Positions 45,018 through 54,643 of a stretch of 64,000 bases of DNA are shown here, one piece after another. The notes below the pieces were generated by a model that made no database searches, was not told where the DNA came from, and worked only from the letters and a program-made list of their open reading frames with translations. Numbering within the stretch: the stretch's first letter is position 1; each line of letters begins with the position of its first letter. Both the position numbers and the translations under genes were made by a program. Source of the DNA: Legionellaceae bacterium (GTDB lineage: Bacteria; Pseudomonadota; Gammaproteobacteria; Legionellales; Legionellaceae); assembly GCA_029213075.1 (NCBI GenBank), contig JARGPO010000048.1, positions 1 through 64,000 on the forward strand, written 5' to 3'.

Positions 45018-45405
45018 AATAAACTCAAAACATAAATTTCTCGCATTCTATTTTATTTTTGACCTTATTTCAAATTTTTTCTCAAACCAACAAGGCAACC
45101 ACATCTTATGCTGTAAGTTCAACTCAAATATCATCATTGCCCTGGTTAATTAATAGATTACAATACATCTATGTTTTATAATCAAAAATAAATGGTATGG
45201 TCAGTTTATCTATATTAAAGAATCATATTGAAGCATGGATAGGAGCAAGGAAAAGAATCAAAATAAAACAAAACTAATTTAAAGATAAGTAAGCCCTGTT
45301 TTGGCGAGCTTAATTAGTAATTAAGCTAATATAAAATGTCTTGATTAAGAAAAATATAAAGAATATAGTCATAAGCCTTGTTTATCATGATATTTGGTTT
45401 AGTAA
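45018..45405. other. Divergent intergenic region of the ankyrin and outer-membrane genes
   Basis: 388 AT-rich bases. On the + side a palindrome (45307-45327) and promoter (45341-45369) were found. On the minus side no convincing promoter for the ankyrin gene was identified. Confidence 0.55.
45307..45369 (+). promoter_or_regulatory. Operator-like palindrome and promoter of the outer-membrane protein gene
   Basis: AGCTTAAT-N5-ATTAAGCT at 45307-45327 lies upstream of TTGATT (45341-45346), a 17-bp spacer and TATAGT (45364-45369). The predicted start is about 30 bases before the GTG of the gene. Confidence 0.6.
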
Positions 45406-46035
45406 GTGAAAAAATTATTAATAATAATCGGGGTTTTGTTTAATATATCGTCAGTGGCAAATACAGACAGTTCATCATCTATTTCCTTTCCTTGGCATGC
45501 AAACATAGGTATAGGTTATGCCAATTACCAAGGTTTAACATATAACACCACAGGAACACAACGTATAGCCGTGTCACGTGATTTTATTAAGCATAAAAAA
45601 ATAATTTTTGGAGCTGAGATAGGTCTACAAACAAGCCTTGATTCACGTCTTGATTTAAATGACGAACAAACTGAACTATTAGGTGGTACCGCTGTTCAAG
45701 TTGTCATACAACCTTTTGGAGATCTCTTAGTAACAGCAACAAGAGACATAGAACAAATACCTAAATCAGCTGTTTATACAAAAATAGGGATTGCATATCG
45801 TCAAATGCATTTTGATCGAGGTACCCTAAGTTCCAAAAATCAAATAAACCCTGAAGTTCAAGTAGGGATATCCTATGCCATTTCTCAAAGAGCTAGTATC
45901 TCATTAGGTTACCAGGGAATATATGCAAACACGATAAAACTACATACACAAGGTAATGCTCCAGATGGAACAGGATATGTAAGCTCGATTCCATCCCAAA
46001 ATGGCGCCTTGTTGATTTTTACTGTTAATGCTTAA
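45406..46035 (+). CDS. Outer-membrane beta-barrel protein
   Basis: 209 residues from a GTG start; the following MKKLLIIIGVLFNISSVA-like signal peptide supports this start even though no strong ribosome site is visible. The mature part has alternating strands (WHANIGIGYANYQGL, IIFGAEIGLQTSL, AVYTKIGIAYRQMHF, ASISLGYQGIYANTI) as in small 8-stranded barrels. No specific family. Probably co-transcribed with the DUF1554 protein 24 bases downstream. Confidence 0.7.
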   Translation: MKKLLIIIGVLFNISSVANTDSSSSISFPWHANIGIGYANYQGLTYNTTGTQRIAVSRDFIKHKKIIFGAEIGLQTSLDSRLDLNDEQTELLGGTAVQVVIQPFGDLLVTATRDIEQIPKSAVYTKIGIAYRQMHFDRGTLSSKNQINPEVQVGISYAISQRASISLGYQGIYANTIKLHTQGNAPDGTGYVSSIPSQNGALLIFTVNA

Positions 46036-46059
46036 TAAATAAGAACTAAAAGGAAAAAA

Positions 46060-46797
46060 ATGAACCTCATAACTAAGCAACAATATTTGATGTTATCTTT
46101 AATGTTTTTTATTCAGTGTAATATTTATGCAATAGGAGCTGGCAACCCTATTGATAATAGATTTTTACAAAGTGAACTATCACCGATAAGAACTTCCATA
46201 TCATCATTAACTAGCGCGACCACAACACTTACAAGTCCATCAGGTGGTAACGTTGGCACAGAGTACACATCAAACTGTACAACAACAGGGGGATCGTGCT
46301 TAATTTTCACAACGGGTACACAAGTAGATGGTGCAATGAATATTGCGGCAAATTCAAACATGTTTGGCATCACGGCTCCTACCACCACCGGAGTTGATGC
46401 CGGTGATTCTATTTGTCAGCAAGAAGGTAATGCACGTTTCGGTTCTGGAAAAACCTGGAAATCATGGCTTTCTACTGCTACAGAAAACGCAGGAACAAGA
46501 GCATATAAAGCGGATAAAATATATTTTAATGTATCAAGGTCAACAATTGCTCTTGCAGCAACTCTATTAAATGGATATTTAATTAACCCCATCATAGGGT
46601 TTGATGGAGAAGGTTTTACAGGAACTCAAAAAGACGGAACTGCTAGCGCAACTAACTGCTCAAACTGGACATCTAATGCATCATCAGATACCGGTCAAAC
46701 AGGAGAGTTTAACGGTTCGTCAGAAGGAGAATGGACAGAAGATAGCGATAAAAACTGTGATGAAGTTACTAAAATATACTGCTTTGAACAAGGATAA
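46060..46797 (+). CDS. Secreted DUF1554-type protein
   Basis: 245 residues with a signal peptide (cleavage near IYA, residue 24) and a Thr/Ser-rich stretch, then a C-terminal domain matching DUF1554: VDAGDSICQQEGNARFGSGK, WKSWLSTATENAGTRAYK, ATNCSNWTSNASSDTGQTGE and a final KIYCFEQG. This C-type-lectin-like secreted domain is known from Leptospira and other bacteria and is suspected of surface adhesion; function unproven. Paired with the outer-membrane barrel gene just upstream. Confidence 0.75.
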   Translation: MNLITKQQYLMLSLMFFIQCNIYAIGAGNPIDNRFLQSELSPIRTSISSLTSATTTLTSPSGGNVGTEYTSNCTTTGGSCLIFTTGTQVDGAMNIAANSNMFGITAPTTTGVDAGDSICQQEGNARFGSGKTWKSWLSTATENAGTRAYKADKIYFNVSRSTIALAATLLNGYLINPIIGFDGEGFTGTQKDGTASATNCSNWTSNASSDTGQTGEFNGSSEGEWTEDSDKNCDEVTKIYCFEQG

Positions 46798-46842
46798 ACG
46801 TCTACTCATCCCTACAAATAGATAAGGTTTTACAGTAATTAT

Positions 46843-49800
46843 TTAATTACCCATACCCAAACACCCCATGATTGAACCATAATCTTTCTTATCATCAGCC
46901 GGAGCACTATCATTTTTAAGTTCTGGTGATTGGAGCTCATATAAAGTTTTTTGCAGTTTATATATTTCTGGCTGAGTAGCAGGGTTATTACTAATTGCAC
47001 TTTTAACCATAAATGCCCCGTAAACTATTGAAGAAATCTCAGCACTCATAGTCATTACAACACCTAATCCTCCAAATAAAGAAGTTAAACCAACAGGTAT
47101 GGTAAACACCCCCATAATCATTAATACACCAGCCGCGATTAAAGCTAAACCACCAAGTAAATATGCAACTGCCATCAAAGCACTCTGCAGTTTTTCATCA
47201 GTCATAACTTTCTCAACTTCTTCAGAAAGAGAACCCATTTTAAATTCATCACTTTTCTTCGCAACTCTAGTTGAGATTTTATGATATACCTCTGATGATG
47301 ATAGTTTGAAGGTATTAGATCCGGAAGTATTATTACCCTTATTCCTCACAAAATCCTCAAATTCTTTTGCATATGCACGAACAAGTTTTCCTTTAACTCC
47401 ATCAGAGAATTCATCCCTAACTATCTCATTCCTGGCATTAACGTAGCAAATAGTTGCAGGCCTATCATTTAGATAGTCATGTTTATTATCAATTGCTGGA
47501 TAAAAGAAGAATCTTTGTGTTCCTTCGCCCATAGCCTTCATTTCACTTTCATCAATAGGACCGTTAACAATTGTAACTGAATAGCTATCTGTTAAATACT
47601 GCTTGGACCTCGCTGACTCGGGATTTTCCACACACTCGGTTAACATGTTAAGCATTCTTGTGCGTGTTTCTATTGGTACAATATTCCTTGGCAAATTAAA
47701 ATAACTGCGATTACTATCTTCTATACGTTGCAACGATTGTTGAGCTTCTTGACATTTATCCAAGAATTTAGTCGATAGCAATGGTGCTGGAGTGTATGGT
47801 GTGCTGCCAGTAAAAAAAGGCCTTCCATCTTTATTAAACGTAATGCTTCTAGGAGGAATAGTTTCCGTATCAATGTATCTTTTTCCCGCCTCTTTTGTGA
47901 AAGATGAATTTGGACTTTTATCTAATTGATCTTTAATATTATTATATTTAGATTTATTAATCTCAACATCTATAATAATATCACCTATTTCAGAGCACCA
48001 AATTGAGACCTTCGAACTTGGATCTGCACTTTTATATTGAACTCCTCTTTCAAACGGAAAATCTGACTTACCGACCTTTTTATTCTCTACTAATTTGGTT
48101 AATTCACTAAATTTTTCTTTACTTAGAGTAACCACCTCCACAACTTTCTCAGAAAAGACTGAGACATCAATATGAAGCCGCTCATAGAAATCCCGAATTG
48201 GTTCATCATTTGATACGATATCTCCAGTTCGATTTAGATAATAAGTTGTGATTCTAGTGCCGTTATCATGCAGATAGTAGTGCATATCACCATCGACCAT
48301 CCTATCAGGAGGAATATCATCATTTAATTTTATATAATTACCGTCTTTTCCTTCCAACTGTTGCGCTAACAAATCAAAATAAATCTCTGCCCCTTCTTTT
48401 CTCTTAGCTATTAAGTGTGAAAGGCGATTCGATTTTTGATTATAACGATATTTTTGTATCTTTTCATTATGAACTGAATACGCACGACCTACATGACCTG
48501 TATTTTGAGTAATATACTCTGCTACCCTGTCATCTATATCACTAACATTGCCATGATTAGCAATAGTTTTATCAAGGTCACTAAAAAATTGTTTCTCAGC
48601 TCTCTGGTATTTAACAATTATATCAAGTGGCGGACTAACTATAACCGAGCCTTCTTTTATTTGTACATAATATAGTTTTTTACTATGATTATTTTGATCA
48701 TTATGATAAAAGTAAAAATTATCTGTCCCTGGAAGATAGCTTTTAAGGCTCTCATCACCTGACTTAGGGGCAACACCACCAATTCGCGTAACGAATCCAC
48801 ACTTTTGAGACTGAATCGATTCATCAGTTGTAAACTCACTATCTACTATGTCTTTTGCTAATTTTAGTGCTTGTATTCCCTGTTCTGTAGATACACCACG
48901 AACCGATGATCCAAGATCTGCACGCCACGCTTGATATACAGCTCTTTGAGTTTGCAAAGCCTCTGCTTCTTGAGATTTGATATCATATGTTTTTTGACTA
49001 GGTTGTGAGCGCTTGGTTATAAAGTTAGCCACCATGCTGTCACCTGCTCGGCCAAAACATCTCTCAATTGATGCCTGCATAAGTTCGATTGTGCCGGTAC
49101 CTTTAGCAGCCTTATTTATTATCTCGTGAGCAAGCTTTAAATTTGGATCATTAGGATATTGCTTGCCTAAAATGGGATGTAGATCTTGAGTTGATTCTGA
49201 ACCTTGTTCTATTTCTAGAGCATCTATCTTCCTACTTTGCTCAGTAGTGATTTCAATTTCTTGTAGTCTTTTATCTGTGCTTATATGATATAGCTTTTTT
49301 TCATGATATATAAAGCAGTTTTTTTTATCTTCAATAGCCATATTAAAGTCTATATCGTCATTTAGACTAATAAATTTGGTTTTCAAGTACTCTCTAGCTT
49401 CTTCTATTTGAATCTTAAACTTAAACCTATTAACCGTTTGCGGAAATTGTGTATATACGACGGGATAATTAACATCCTTTGGATCCAAGTTTTGTGGACT
49501 GAGGTTAGCATCAATAGCGCAGGTTTTTAAGTCTTCCATCAACCTAAGTTTTTGTAATACATTTAAAGAACGATCCGATTGAATATCCTTTTTTAATTGT
49601 TTTAAAAGAGCTATGGTTTCAAAGTCATGTGGGGGTGGTGATTCAGGCTCTAGACTTGGGTCTGCTATTGTACGTTCTATATACACATCAAACTCAGCGT
49701 ATCGATTATACAAAATATTATCCTGCATCACTTTTGCAAAAGCATCTTTACTTTGTGTTCTATTCTTATGAGCTCTCTCGTCACTATTTATATATTTGGA

Positions 49801-50202
49801 ATAGGCCATTTGATAGATAAATATCTCTCTGGCAGATAATTCACGCAAAGGAGAATAACTTTCCCCACCTTGTAGAATATCATAAAATTCTTTCTCTTGT
49901 TTGTTTGGACTTTTAGTAGATTTAAGCTTTGGTTCACCTGCAGCATTTAATTCATAAATTGACGGCGATTTTTTGTTGATATGGTTCATAAATCTGTCTG
50001 AAGTCAAATTATCGTCAAGTATTGTCGGTGAAAAAACATCAACCGTTGTCAATCGACCTAGACTCTTGCAGGATTGAAACTCATCAAACAAAGACTCTTG
50101 CATCTTTTCACCAAAGAACTCATCTAGCACAGCATTAGCTTTTTTAGTTGCTTTATCATCAAACCGAGAAGATACAGACTTACTTATAGATTTATTGCGC
50201 AC
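46843..50202 (-). CDS. 1119-residue protein with degenerate internal repeats and C-terminal membrane hairpin, predicted effector
   Basis: GTG start with only a weak ribosome site. No signal peptide. Mostly soluble; two strong hydrophobic segments lie near the end (about 1008-1030 and 1037-1066), followed by a 50-residue tail. At least four spaced segments share a pattern of acidic start, aromatic strand and G-x-I/V strand: 279-315 (CFIYHEKKLYHI), 485-528 (FYFYHNDQNNHSKKLYYVQI), 623-675 (HYYLHDNGTRITTYYLNRTG) and 877-933 (RFFFYPAIDNKHDYL...ICYVNARNEI), suggesting a repeated small beta unit. No enzyme motif recognised. Its size, tail anchor and setting suggest a translocated protein acting on host membranes; inference. 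Confidence 0.65.
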   Translation of the reverse strand: MRNKSISKSVSSRFDDKATKKANAVLDEFFGEKMQESLFDEFQSCKSLGRLTTVDVFSPTILDDNLTSDRFMNHINKKSPSIYELNAAGEPKLKSTKSPNKQEKEFYDILQGGESYSPLRELSAREIFIYQMAYSKYINSDERAHKNRTQSKDAFAKVMQDNILYNRYAEFDVYIERTIADPSLEPESPPPHDFETIALLKQLKKDIQSDRSLNVLQKLRLMEDLKTCAIDANLSPQNLDPKDVNYPVVYTQFPQTVNRFKFKIQIEEAREYLKTKFISLNDDIDFNMAIEDKKNCFIYHEKKLYHISTDKRLQEIEITTEQSRKIDALEIEQGSESTQDLHPILGKQYPNDPNLKLAHEIINKAAKGTGTIELMQASIERCFGRAGDSMVANFITKRSQPSQKTYDIKSQEAEALQTQRAVYQAWRADLGSSVRGVSTEQGIQALKLAKDIVDSEFTTDESIQSQKCGFVTRIGGVAPKSGDESLKSYLPGTDNFYFYHNDQNNHSKKLYYVQIKEGSVIVSPPLDIIVKYQRAEKQFFSDLDKTIANHGNVSDIDDRVAEYITQNTGHVGRAYSVHNEKIQKYRYNQKSNRLSHLIAKRKEGAEIYFDLLAQQLEGKDGNYIKLNDDIPPDRMVDGDMHYYLHDNGTRITTYYLNRTGDIVSNDEPIRDFYERLHIDVSVFSEKVVEVVTLSKEKFSELTKLVENKKVGKSDFPFERGVQYKSADPSSKVSIWCSEIGDIIIDVEINKSKYNNIKDQLDKSPNSSFTKEAGKRYIDTETIPPRSITFNKDGRPFFTGSTPYTPAPLLSTKFLDKCQEAQQSLQRIEDSNRSYFNLPRNIVPIETRTRMLNMLTECVENPESARSKQYLTDSYSVTIVNGPIDESEMKAMGEGTQRFFFYPAIDNKHDYLNDRPATICYVNARNEIVRDEFSDGVKGKLVRAYAKEFEDFVRNKGNNTSGSNTFKLSSSEVYHKISTRVAKKSDEFKMGSLSEEVEKVMTDEKLQSALMAVAYLLGGLALIAAGVLMIMGVFTIPVGLTSLFGGLGVVMTMSAEISSIVYGAFMVKSAISNNPATQPEIYKLQKTLYELQSPELKNDSAPADDKKDYGSIMGCLGMGN

Positions 50203-50235
50203 AATATGACACCCGAAAGAACTTAGCGTTCTTAA

Positions 50236-50264
50236 ATTATACGCCTATTCTTATGGTAAATCAA
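50236..50264 (-). promoter_or_regulatory. Sigma-70 promoter of the 1119-residue protein gene
   Basis: On the minus strand TTGATT (50259-50264), 17-bp spacer and perfect TATAAT (50236-50241). The short leader can form AAGAAC-N5-GTTCTT (about 50216-50232) at the very 5' end. Confidence 0.7.
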
Positions 50265-50298
50265 TTTTTATAAAATCTTTGTTTGTAAAATCAAGAGG

Positions 50299-50628
50299 TT
50301 ACTTTCCTTTGGGAATGCTATCTTGGACTGCCTTTAGTTGCTTAGAAAAGCTTTCCTGCATTTTTTGCATTTGTGCTTGATTATCCGTGCTTACTTTACT
50401 AATTTGCGCCTCCATTGTTGTTTGCAAATCTTTTATTTGCCCTTGTAGAGATGTATTAATATCTCCAAGTTGTTTTTGTTGCTTATCTTGCATTTCTTTT
50501 AGCTTAGCCTGAATTTTCGTATTTAGAGCATCAATAGCAGAGGTGTCTGCTGCATCTGCTGCAAAACTATTATTAGTGATACTAGAAACCATCACTGCGC
50601 ATGCTAAAAAATACATTTGTTTTCTCAT
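50299..50628 (-). CDS. Secreted coiled-coil protein
   Basis: ATG at 50628 with GGAG six bases upstream gives 109 residues; a longer frame overlapping kdsB is unlikely. Signal peptide to about residue 24 (SITNNSFAADA), then one long Gln/Lys-rich coiled coil (IDALNTKIQAKLKEMQDKQQ and on) to the end. Periplasmic or surface-exposed, function unknown. Follows kdsB closely on the same strand. Confidence 0.7.
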   Translation of the reverse strand: MRKQMYFLACAVMVSSITNNSFAADAADTSAIDALNTKIQAKLKEMQDKQQKQLGDINTSLQGQIKDLQTTMEAQISKVSTDNQAQMQKMQESFSKQLKAVQDSIPKGK

Positions 50629-50662
50629 TCTAATCTCCATATATTGAAATCCAAAAGAAAAT

Positions 50663-51412
50663 CTATACAACAACAGCCTCAGACTTACATCTTGCTGCTT
50701 CTAAGTCTTGTTTGGTATTAATCTCTTGCTGTGGCCTCACGGAAGCTTTGTCGACTTTAATTTTATAACCATACCATAGTGCCCGTAACTGCTCTAGAGA
50801 TTCTTTATTTTCCAAATTACACACTGGTAGTTTAACTACTTCCAATAAAAACTTAACTCGATAAGCATAAATTCCAATATGTCGAAAAGTATTTTCATAA
50901 TTAAACTCTTCGCCTTGTGTTGCAGGAATTGCCGCTCTTGAAAAATATAGTGCGTTATTTTTGCAATCTCGAACTAATTTAACAACATTTGGGTTGGTAA
51001 GCATAGCCAAATCTTCAATTGGCCAACACAAAGTTGCCATTGAGACATCTGTTAAATCCAAACTATTAGCTACCTGTTTAATTAATACAGGTGAGATAAA
51101 TGGCTCATCACCTTGCAGGTTAACAATAATATTTTCAGGCAATAAATCTAACTTAGTACAGGCCTCAGCTATTCTATCTGTGCCTGTTGAATGCTCTTTA
51201 GAAGTCATAACAACTGTTGCACCAAAACCCCTTGCCATTTTGGCAATTTCATCACTATCTGTTGCAATAGTTACGGTTTGTGGATTAGCTAACAAAGCTT
51301 GACGATATGTGCGTTCTAGTACGCTTTGGCCGTTAATATCTAGAAGCAATTTACCAGGTAGACGACTAGAGTCGAGACGGGCTGGAATGATTACATGAAA
51401 ATCTACACTCAT
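50663..51412 (-). CDS. kdsB: 3-deoxy-manno-octulosonate cytidylyltransferase
   Basis: Activates Kdo as CMP-Kdo for lipid A/LPS core synthesis. 249 residues, family length. [17 protein letters not shown] at the N-terminus, [41 protein letters not shown] and [15 protein letters not shown]. Starts in an ATGA overlap with the Trm112-like gene. waaA, which uses the product, is about 3 kb upstream. Confidence 0.96.
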   Translation of the reverse strand: MSVDFHVIIPARLDSSRLPGKLLLDINGQSVLERTYRQALLANPQTVTIATDSDEIAKMARGFGATVVMTSKEHSTGTDRIAEACTKLDLLPENIIVNLQGDEPFISPVLIKQVANSLDLTDVSMATLCWPIEDLAMLTNPNVVKLVRDCKNNALYFSRAAIPATQGEEFNYENTFRHIGIYAYRVKFLLEVVKLPVCNLENKESLEQLRALWYGYKIKVDKASVRPQQEINTKQDLEAARCKSEAVVV

Positions 51413-51591
51413 ACAGATTCCTTTTCTTCAAGAGTTAATATTCGCGCTTCACTTTCAAGCATAACTGGAATTTCATCACGAATCGGATAAGCCAACCTAT
51501 CAAAAAGACATATAAGCTCATTTTTTTTAAGAATTAATTTGCCGCGACACAATGGACAAACTAAAATATCGAGAAGTTTTTTATCCAACAT
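51409..51591 (-). CDS. Trm112-like protein (YcaR type)
   Basis: 60 residues of the Trm112p family: [16 protein letters not shown] with a C-x-x-C pair, [11 protein letters not shown] at the end of the fold. Zinc or structural partner protein; in many gammaproteobacteria it lies beside kdsB, as here. Start shares one base with the tsaB stop and its end overlaps kdsB by four bases. Confidence 0.9.
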   Translation of the reverse strand: MLDKKLLDILVCPLCRGKLILKKNELICLFDRLAYPIRDEIPVMLESEARILTLEEKESV

Positions 51592-52244
51592 TATCCCCTA
51601 ACTACTTGATTACGTACATACAATGGTAAAACTCTCTCCAAGCTTACCGAATTTATATTAGTGTTTTGTGCTAATCTTAACATGACTTTCGCCGTAGGAT
51701 AAACATCTTTACGCACACTAATAATATCTTGAACTGCCTCTGGCAAAGAAGAAGCATACGTATCCAAACCAACCCCGGCTAAAATTATAGGTTTATCATG
51801 AGGGATACAAATTTCACCTGCTCGGGTAACTTTCGGATCATACGTTGTATGATCCGTAAAATACTGCCAATAAACTTCATCCATTCGCGCATCTAGAATT
51901 GCTAAAACCGGATTTTCAGGTGTAATCACCCCATCACATGCAGCATAAGCTATCGCCTGCAAGCTACCAACTGGATATACAGGTATATCAGCAGCAAATG
52001 CCAAAGCTTTAACCGCGCTACATGCCACTCGCAAACCTGTAAAGCTTCCGGGTCCAGAACCAAAAACAAGCCCATCTAGATTCTTTAAACTTATTTTTGC
52101 CTCATCCATAAGCTCATCTAACATTGGCAACAAAAATTGTGCATGCTGGCGAATGTTATTATGTTCTTTACTATATACAGTATCATTTGCCAAAATAGCT
52201 ATACTAGCTAACTCTGTAGATGTATCAATTGCAAGCAGGTTCAT
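51591..52244 (-). CDS. tsaB: tRNA threonylcarbamoyladenosine synthesis protein TsaB
   Basis: Scaffold partner of TsaD in forming t6A37 in tRNAs. 217 residues of the ASKHA fold: [15 protein letters not shown] at the start, [25 protein letters not shown] in the second strand/helix. The C-terminal part ends [11 protein letters not shown], typical of TsaB. Overlaps the helicase gene upstream by 20 bases. Confidence 0.94.
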   Translation of the reverse strand: MNLLAIDTSTELASIAILANDTVYSKEHNNIRQHAQFLLPMLDELMDEAKISLKNLDGLVFGSGPGSFTGLRVACSAVKALAFAADIPVYPVGSLQAIAYAACDGVITPENPVLAILDARMDEVYWQYFTDHTTYDPKVTRAGEICIPHDKPIILAGVGLDTYASSLPEAVQDIISVRKDVYPTAKVMLRLAQNTNINSVSLERVLPLYVRNQVVRG

Positions 52245-54195
52245 TAGTTAACGCCAGTTCATTTATAAATTTTAAGACCGTTTCTTCATCACGGGTTTTT
52301 TGCATATCAGGCAAGCTTTTAAAAATTAACTCACCATAATTTCTACTAGTTAACCGAGGATCAGCAAGCATTAATACGCCGCTATCAGTTACGTCTCTAA
52401 TCAATCGACCCACCCCCTGTTTCAATGCAATAACCGCATTAGGTAATGACAACTCATCAAACCCTGAAACACCCTGTGCCTCTAAATATGCCATTCTACC
52501 ACGAATTACTGGATCTACAGGACTTGCAAATGGTAATTTATCAATAATAACACAAGACAACGCTTCACCACGAACATCAACCCCCTCCCAAAAAGTAGAA
52601 CTACCTAATAAGATAGCGTTACCCATTTGCCTAAATCTCTCAAGCAAAATAGGCTTGGATTCTTCACCTTGAATCAAAACCGGGTATGAGACTTTATTTT
52701 GCAATGCCCTCGCAACCAAACGCAAAGCTCGATGACTTGTAAACAAAAAGAAACAACGTCCTCCACAAGCATTAATTACTGGTAATGCCGCTGATATCAG
52801 AACTTCATAGTAGTTCGTAGACCTCGGATCAGGTAATCCTCTTGGTAAGTATAATAACGCTTGCTTTTGAAAATCAAATGGACTCGAGAGCATTAGTAGA
52901 TTAGGATTATCTATACCTAGTGGCTTAATAAAACAATCAAAAGAAGACGAAATAGTTAACGTTGCTGAAGTAAAAATATAGGTATTCTTATTAGACTCAA
53001 GTAACTGTTTAAATTCTTTAGCAATATCATAAGGAGTTAAATGAAAAACAAGGGAGCGTTTAAATATCTCGAGCCACCGGATATTGTTAACATCACTTTT
53101 AATAAACTCTTGTAATCCACTATCAAAGCTAACTAACCGCTGCTTGCATCTAGATAGACCCTGGTTCTCTGCAACAATTTCGTCAGTAAAACACTCAAGT
53201 ATTTTCTGAATTAAATCGATTAAAGCAGCAAAGTTTGTAGAAAAGTCTTTTTTCCTACTAACAACCTGCCAATTAACTTTGTCTTTTAAATTACCAAGCG
53301 CTAACATCACTGCATCAACTGCTTTATCTAACTCAAGACTTTGCTGCTTTAATGGTTGTTTTACCAAATCCAAGATTGGCCATTCACGCAAAATATCATC
53401 CATAAGATCACGCAATTGTCTGGTGCTAATTTGCAAACCATGAAAATTAGTAGCAATCTCAGCAAGCTTATGCGCCTCATCGAAGATAACCGTATGAAAA
53501 TTTGGCAAAAGCTCACCAAAACCATCGTTTTTCAAGCGAGAGTCTGCAAAAAACAAGTGATGATTAATAACCACTACATCCGCTTCTTGAGCCCTTTTTC
53601 TAGCTTTAGTTAAAAAACAATCTTGATATTCACTACACTCTCTTCCTAAACAGTTATCACTTGTTGACGTAACATATGGCCAAGCTTTGGAGTCTTCACT
53701 AACATCTGGTAGTTCGCTGCGTTCTCCAGCGTTTAGTCTAGATATTCGTTCATGGACATACAAAATATCATTCACACACTCAGGGCTTGAAAATCTACCT
53801 TCTTTGGCATACATATCTGTGCGATATAAACAAATATAATTAGCTCGACCTTTAAGGTTTTGTACTCGAATAGATAGGCCTAATGATTTAATTAATAATG
53901 GTAGGTCTTTGTAGACAAGTTGATCTTGCAAAGTTTTAGTGGCTGTTGATATCAGGGTCTTTTTGCCACTTAATAATGAAGGGGTAAGATATGCATAAGT
54001 TTTGCCCGTGCCGGTTCCGGCTTCAGCAACAAGAATTGATTTCTTAGCAATAGCCTCAGCAATAGCTAATGCTAATTCAATTTGCTGGCTCCTGGCAAAA
54101 AAACCACCAATAGCGGTGCTTAGTCGACCGCCATCAGTGAGTGAACGCCTGCTTAGCGCTACTAAATTTTCTAATTCAACGCTTATTTTTTCCAC
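52225..54195 (-). CDS. yoaA: DinG-family ATP-dependent DNA helicase (YoaA type)
   Basis: 656 residues from a GTG start. XPD/DinG-type 5'-3' helicase with an iron-sulfur cluster. Walker [23 protein letters not shown] box [11 protein letters not shown], cysteines of the FeS region in NYICLYR and [27 protein letters not shown], and the C-terminal motifs [14 protein letters not shown] and [19 protein letters not shown]. Lengths and gene order next to tsaB match YoaA of gammaproteobacteria. Overlaps fdxA and tsaB, so all three are translationally coupled. Confidence 0.93.
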   Translation of the reverse strand: MEKISVELENLVALSRRSLTDGGRLSTAIGGFFARSQQIELALAIAEAIAKKSILVAEAGTGTGKTYAYLTPSLLSGKKTLISTATKTLQDQLVYKDLPLLIKSLGLSIRVQNLKGRANYICLYRTDMYAKEGRFSSPECVNDILYVHERISRLNAGERSELPDVSEDSKAWPYVTSTSDNCLGRECSEYQDCFLTKARKRAQEADVVVINHHLFFADSRLKNDGFGELLPNFHTVIFDEAHKLAEIATNFHGLQISTRQLRDLMDDILREWPILDLVKQPLKQQSLELDKAVDAVMLALGNLKDKVNWQVVSRKKDFSTNFAALIDLIQKILECFTDEIVAENQGLSRCKQRLVSFDSGLQEFIKSDVNNIRWLEIFKRSLVFHLTPYDIAKEFKQLLESNKNTYIFTSATLTISSSFDCFIKPLGIDNPNLLMLSSPFDFQKQALLYLPRGLPDPRSTNYYEVLISAALPVINACGGRCFFLFTSHRALRLVARALQNKVSYPVLIQGEESKPILLERFRQMGNAILLGSSTFWEGVDVRGEALSCVIIDKLPFASPVDPVIRGRMAYLEAQGVSGFDELSLPNAVIALKQGVGRLIRDVTDSGVLMLADPRLTSRNYGELIFKSLPDMQKTRDEETVLKFINELALTNEPACN

Positions 54196-54518
54196 TCTCT
54201 TTCTAAGTAGTCAACTTTATTTTCAACATCATCCCAAGAAGCTGCGTCTTCTGGCGCATCTTTTTTCTCAGTAATATTTGGCCATTGCTCGGCTAATTCC
54301 GCATTGATCTCTAAAAATTGGGTTTGATTTTCTTTAAGGTCATCTTCAGAAACAATTGCGTCAACCGGACACTCTGGCTCACATAGAGCGCAATCTATAC
54401 ATTCATCAGGATGAATAACTAAAAAATTTGGTCCTTCATAAAAGCAATCAACCGGACAAACCTCAACACAATCAGTATATTTGCATTTAATACAACTATC
54501 AGTAACAACAAACGTCAT
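54183..54518 (-). CDS. fdxA: 7Fe-type ferredoxin
   Basis: 111 residues with [21 protein letters not shown] at the N-terminus and [16 protein letters not shown], the classic 3Fe-4S plus 4Fe-4S pattern of FdxA, followed by an acidic C-terminal extension. Soluble electron carrier. Its last 13 bases overlap the helicase start; delivery of iron-sulfur/electrons to the helicase is possible but not shown. Confidence 0.95.
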   Translation of the reverse strand: MTFVVTDSCIKCKYTDCVEVCPVDCFYEGPNFLVIHPDECIDCALCEPECPVDAIVSEDDLKENQTQFLEINAELAEQWPNITEKKDAPEDAASWDDVENKVDYLEREWKK

Positions 54519-54643
54519 GACAACCCCTCATGGATGTAATGAATTAAACTACGCACTCGAAACAAAGATTTCGAACACAACCATATAAAATAAAGCTATG
54601 GTAACCTAATTAAACAAATACTTGAAGAAAGCAAATTGAAAAC

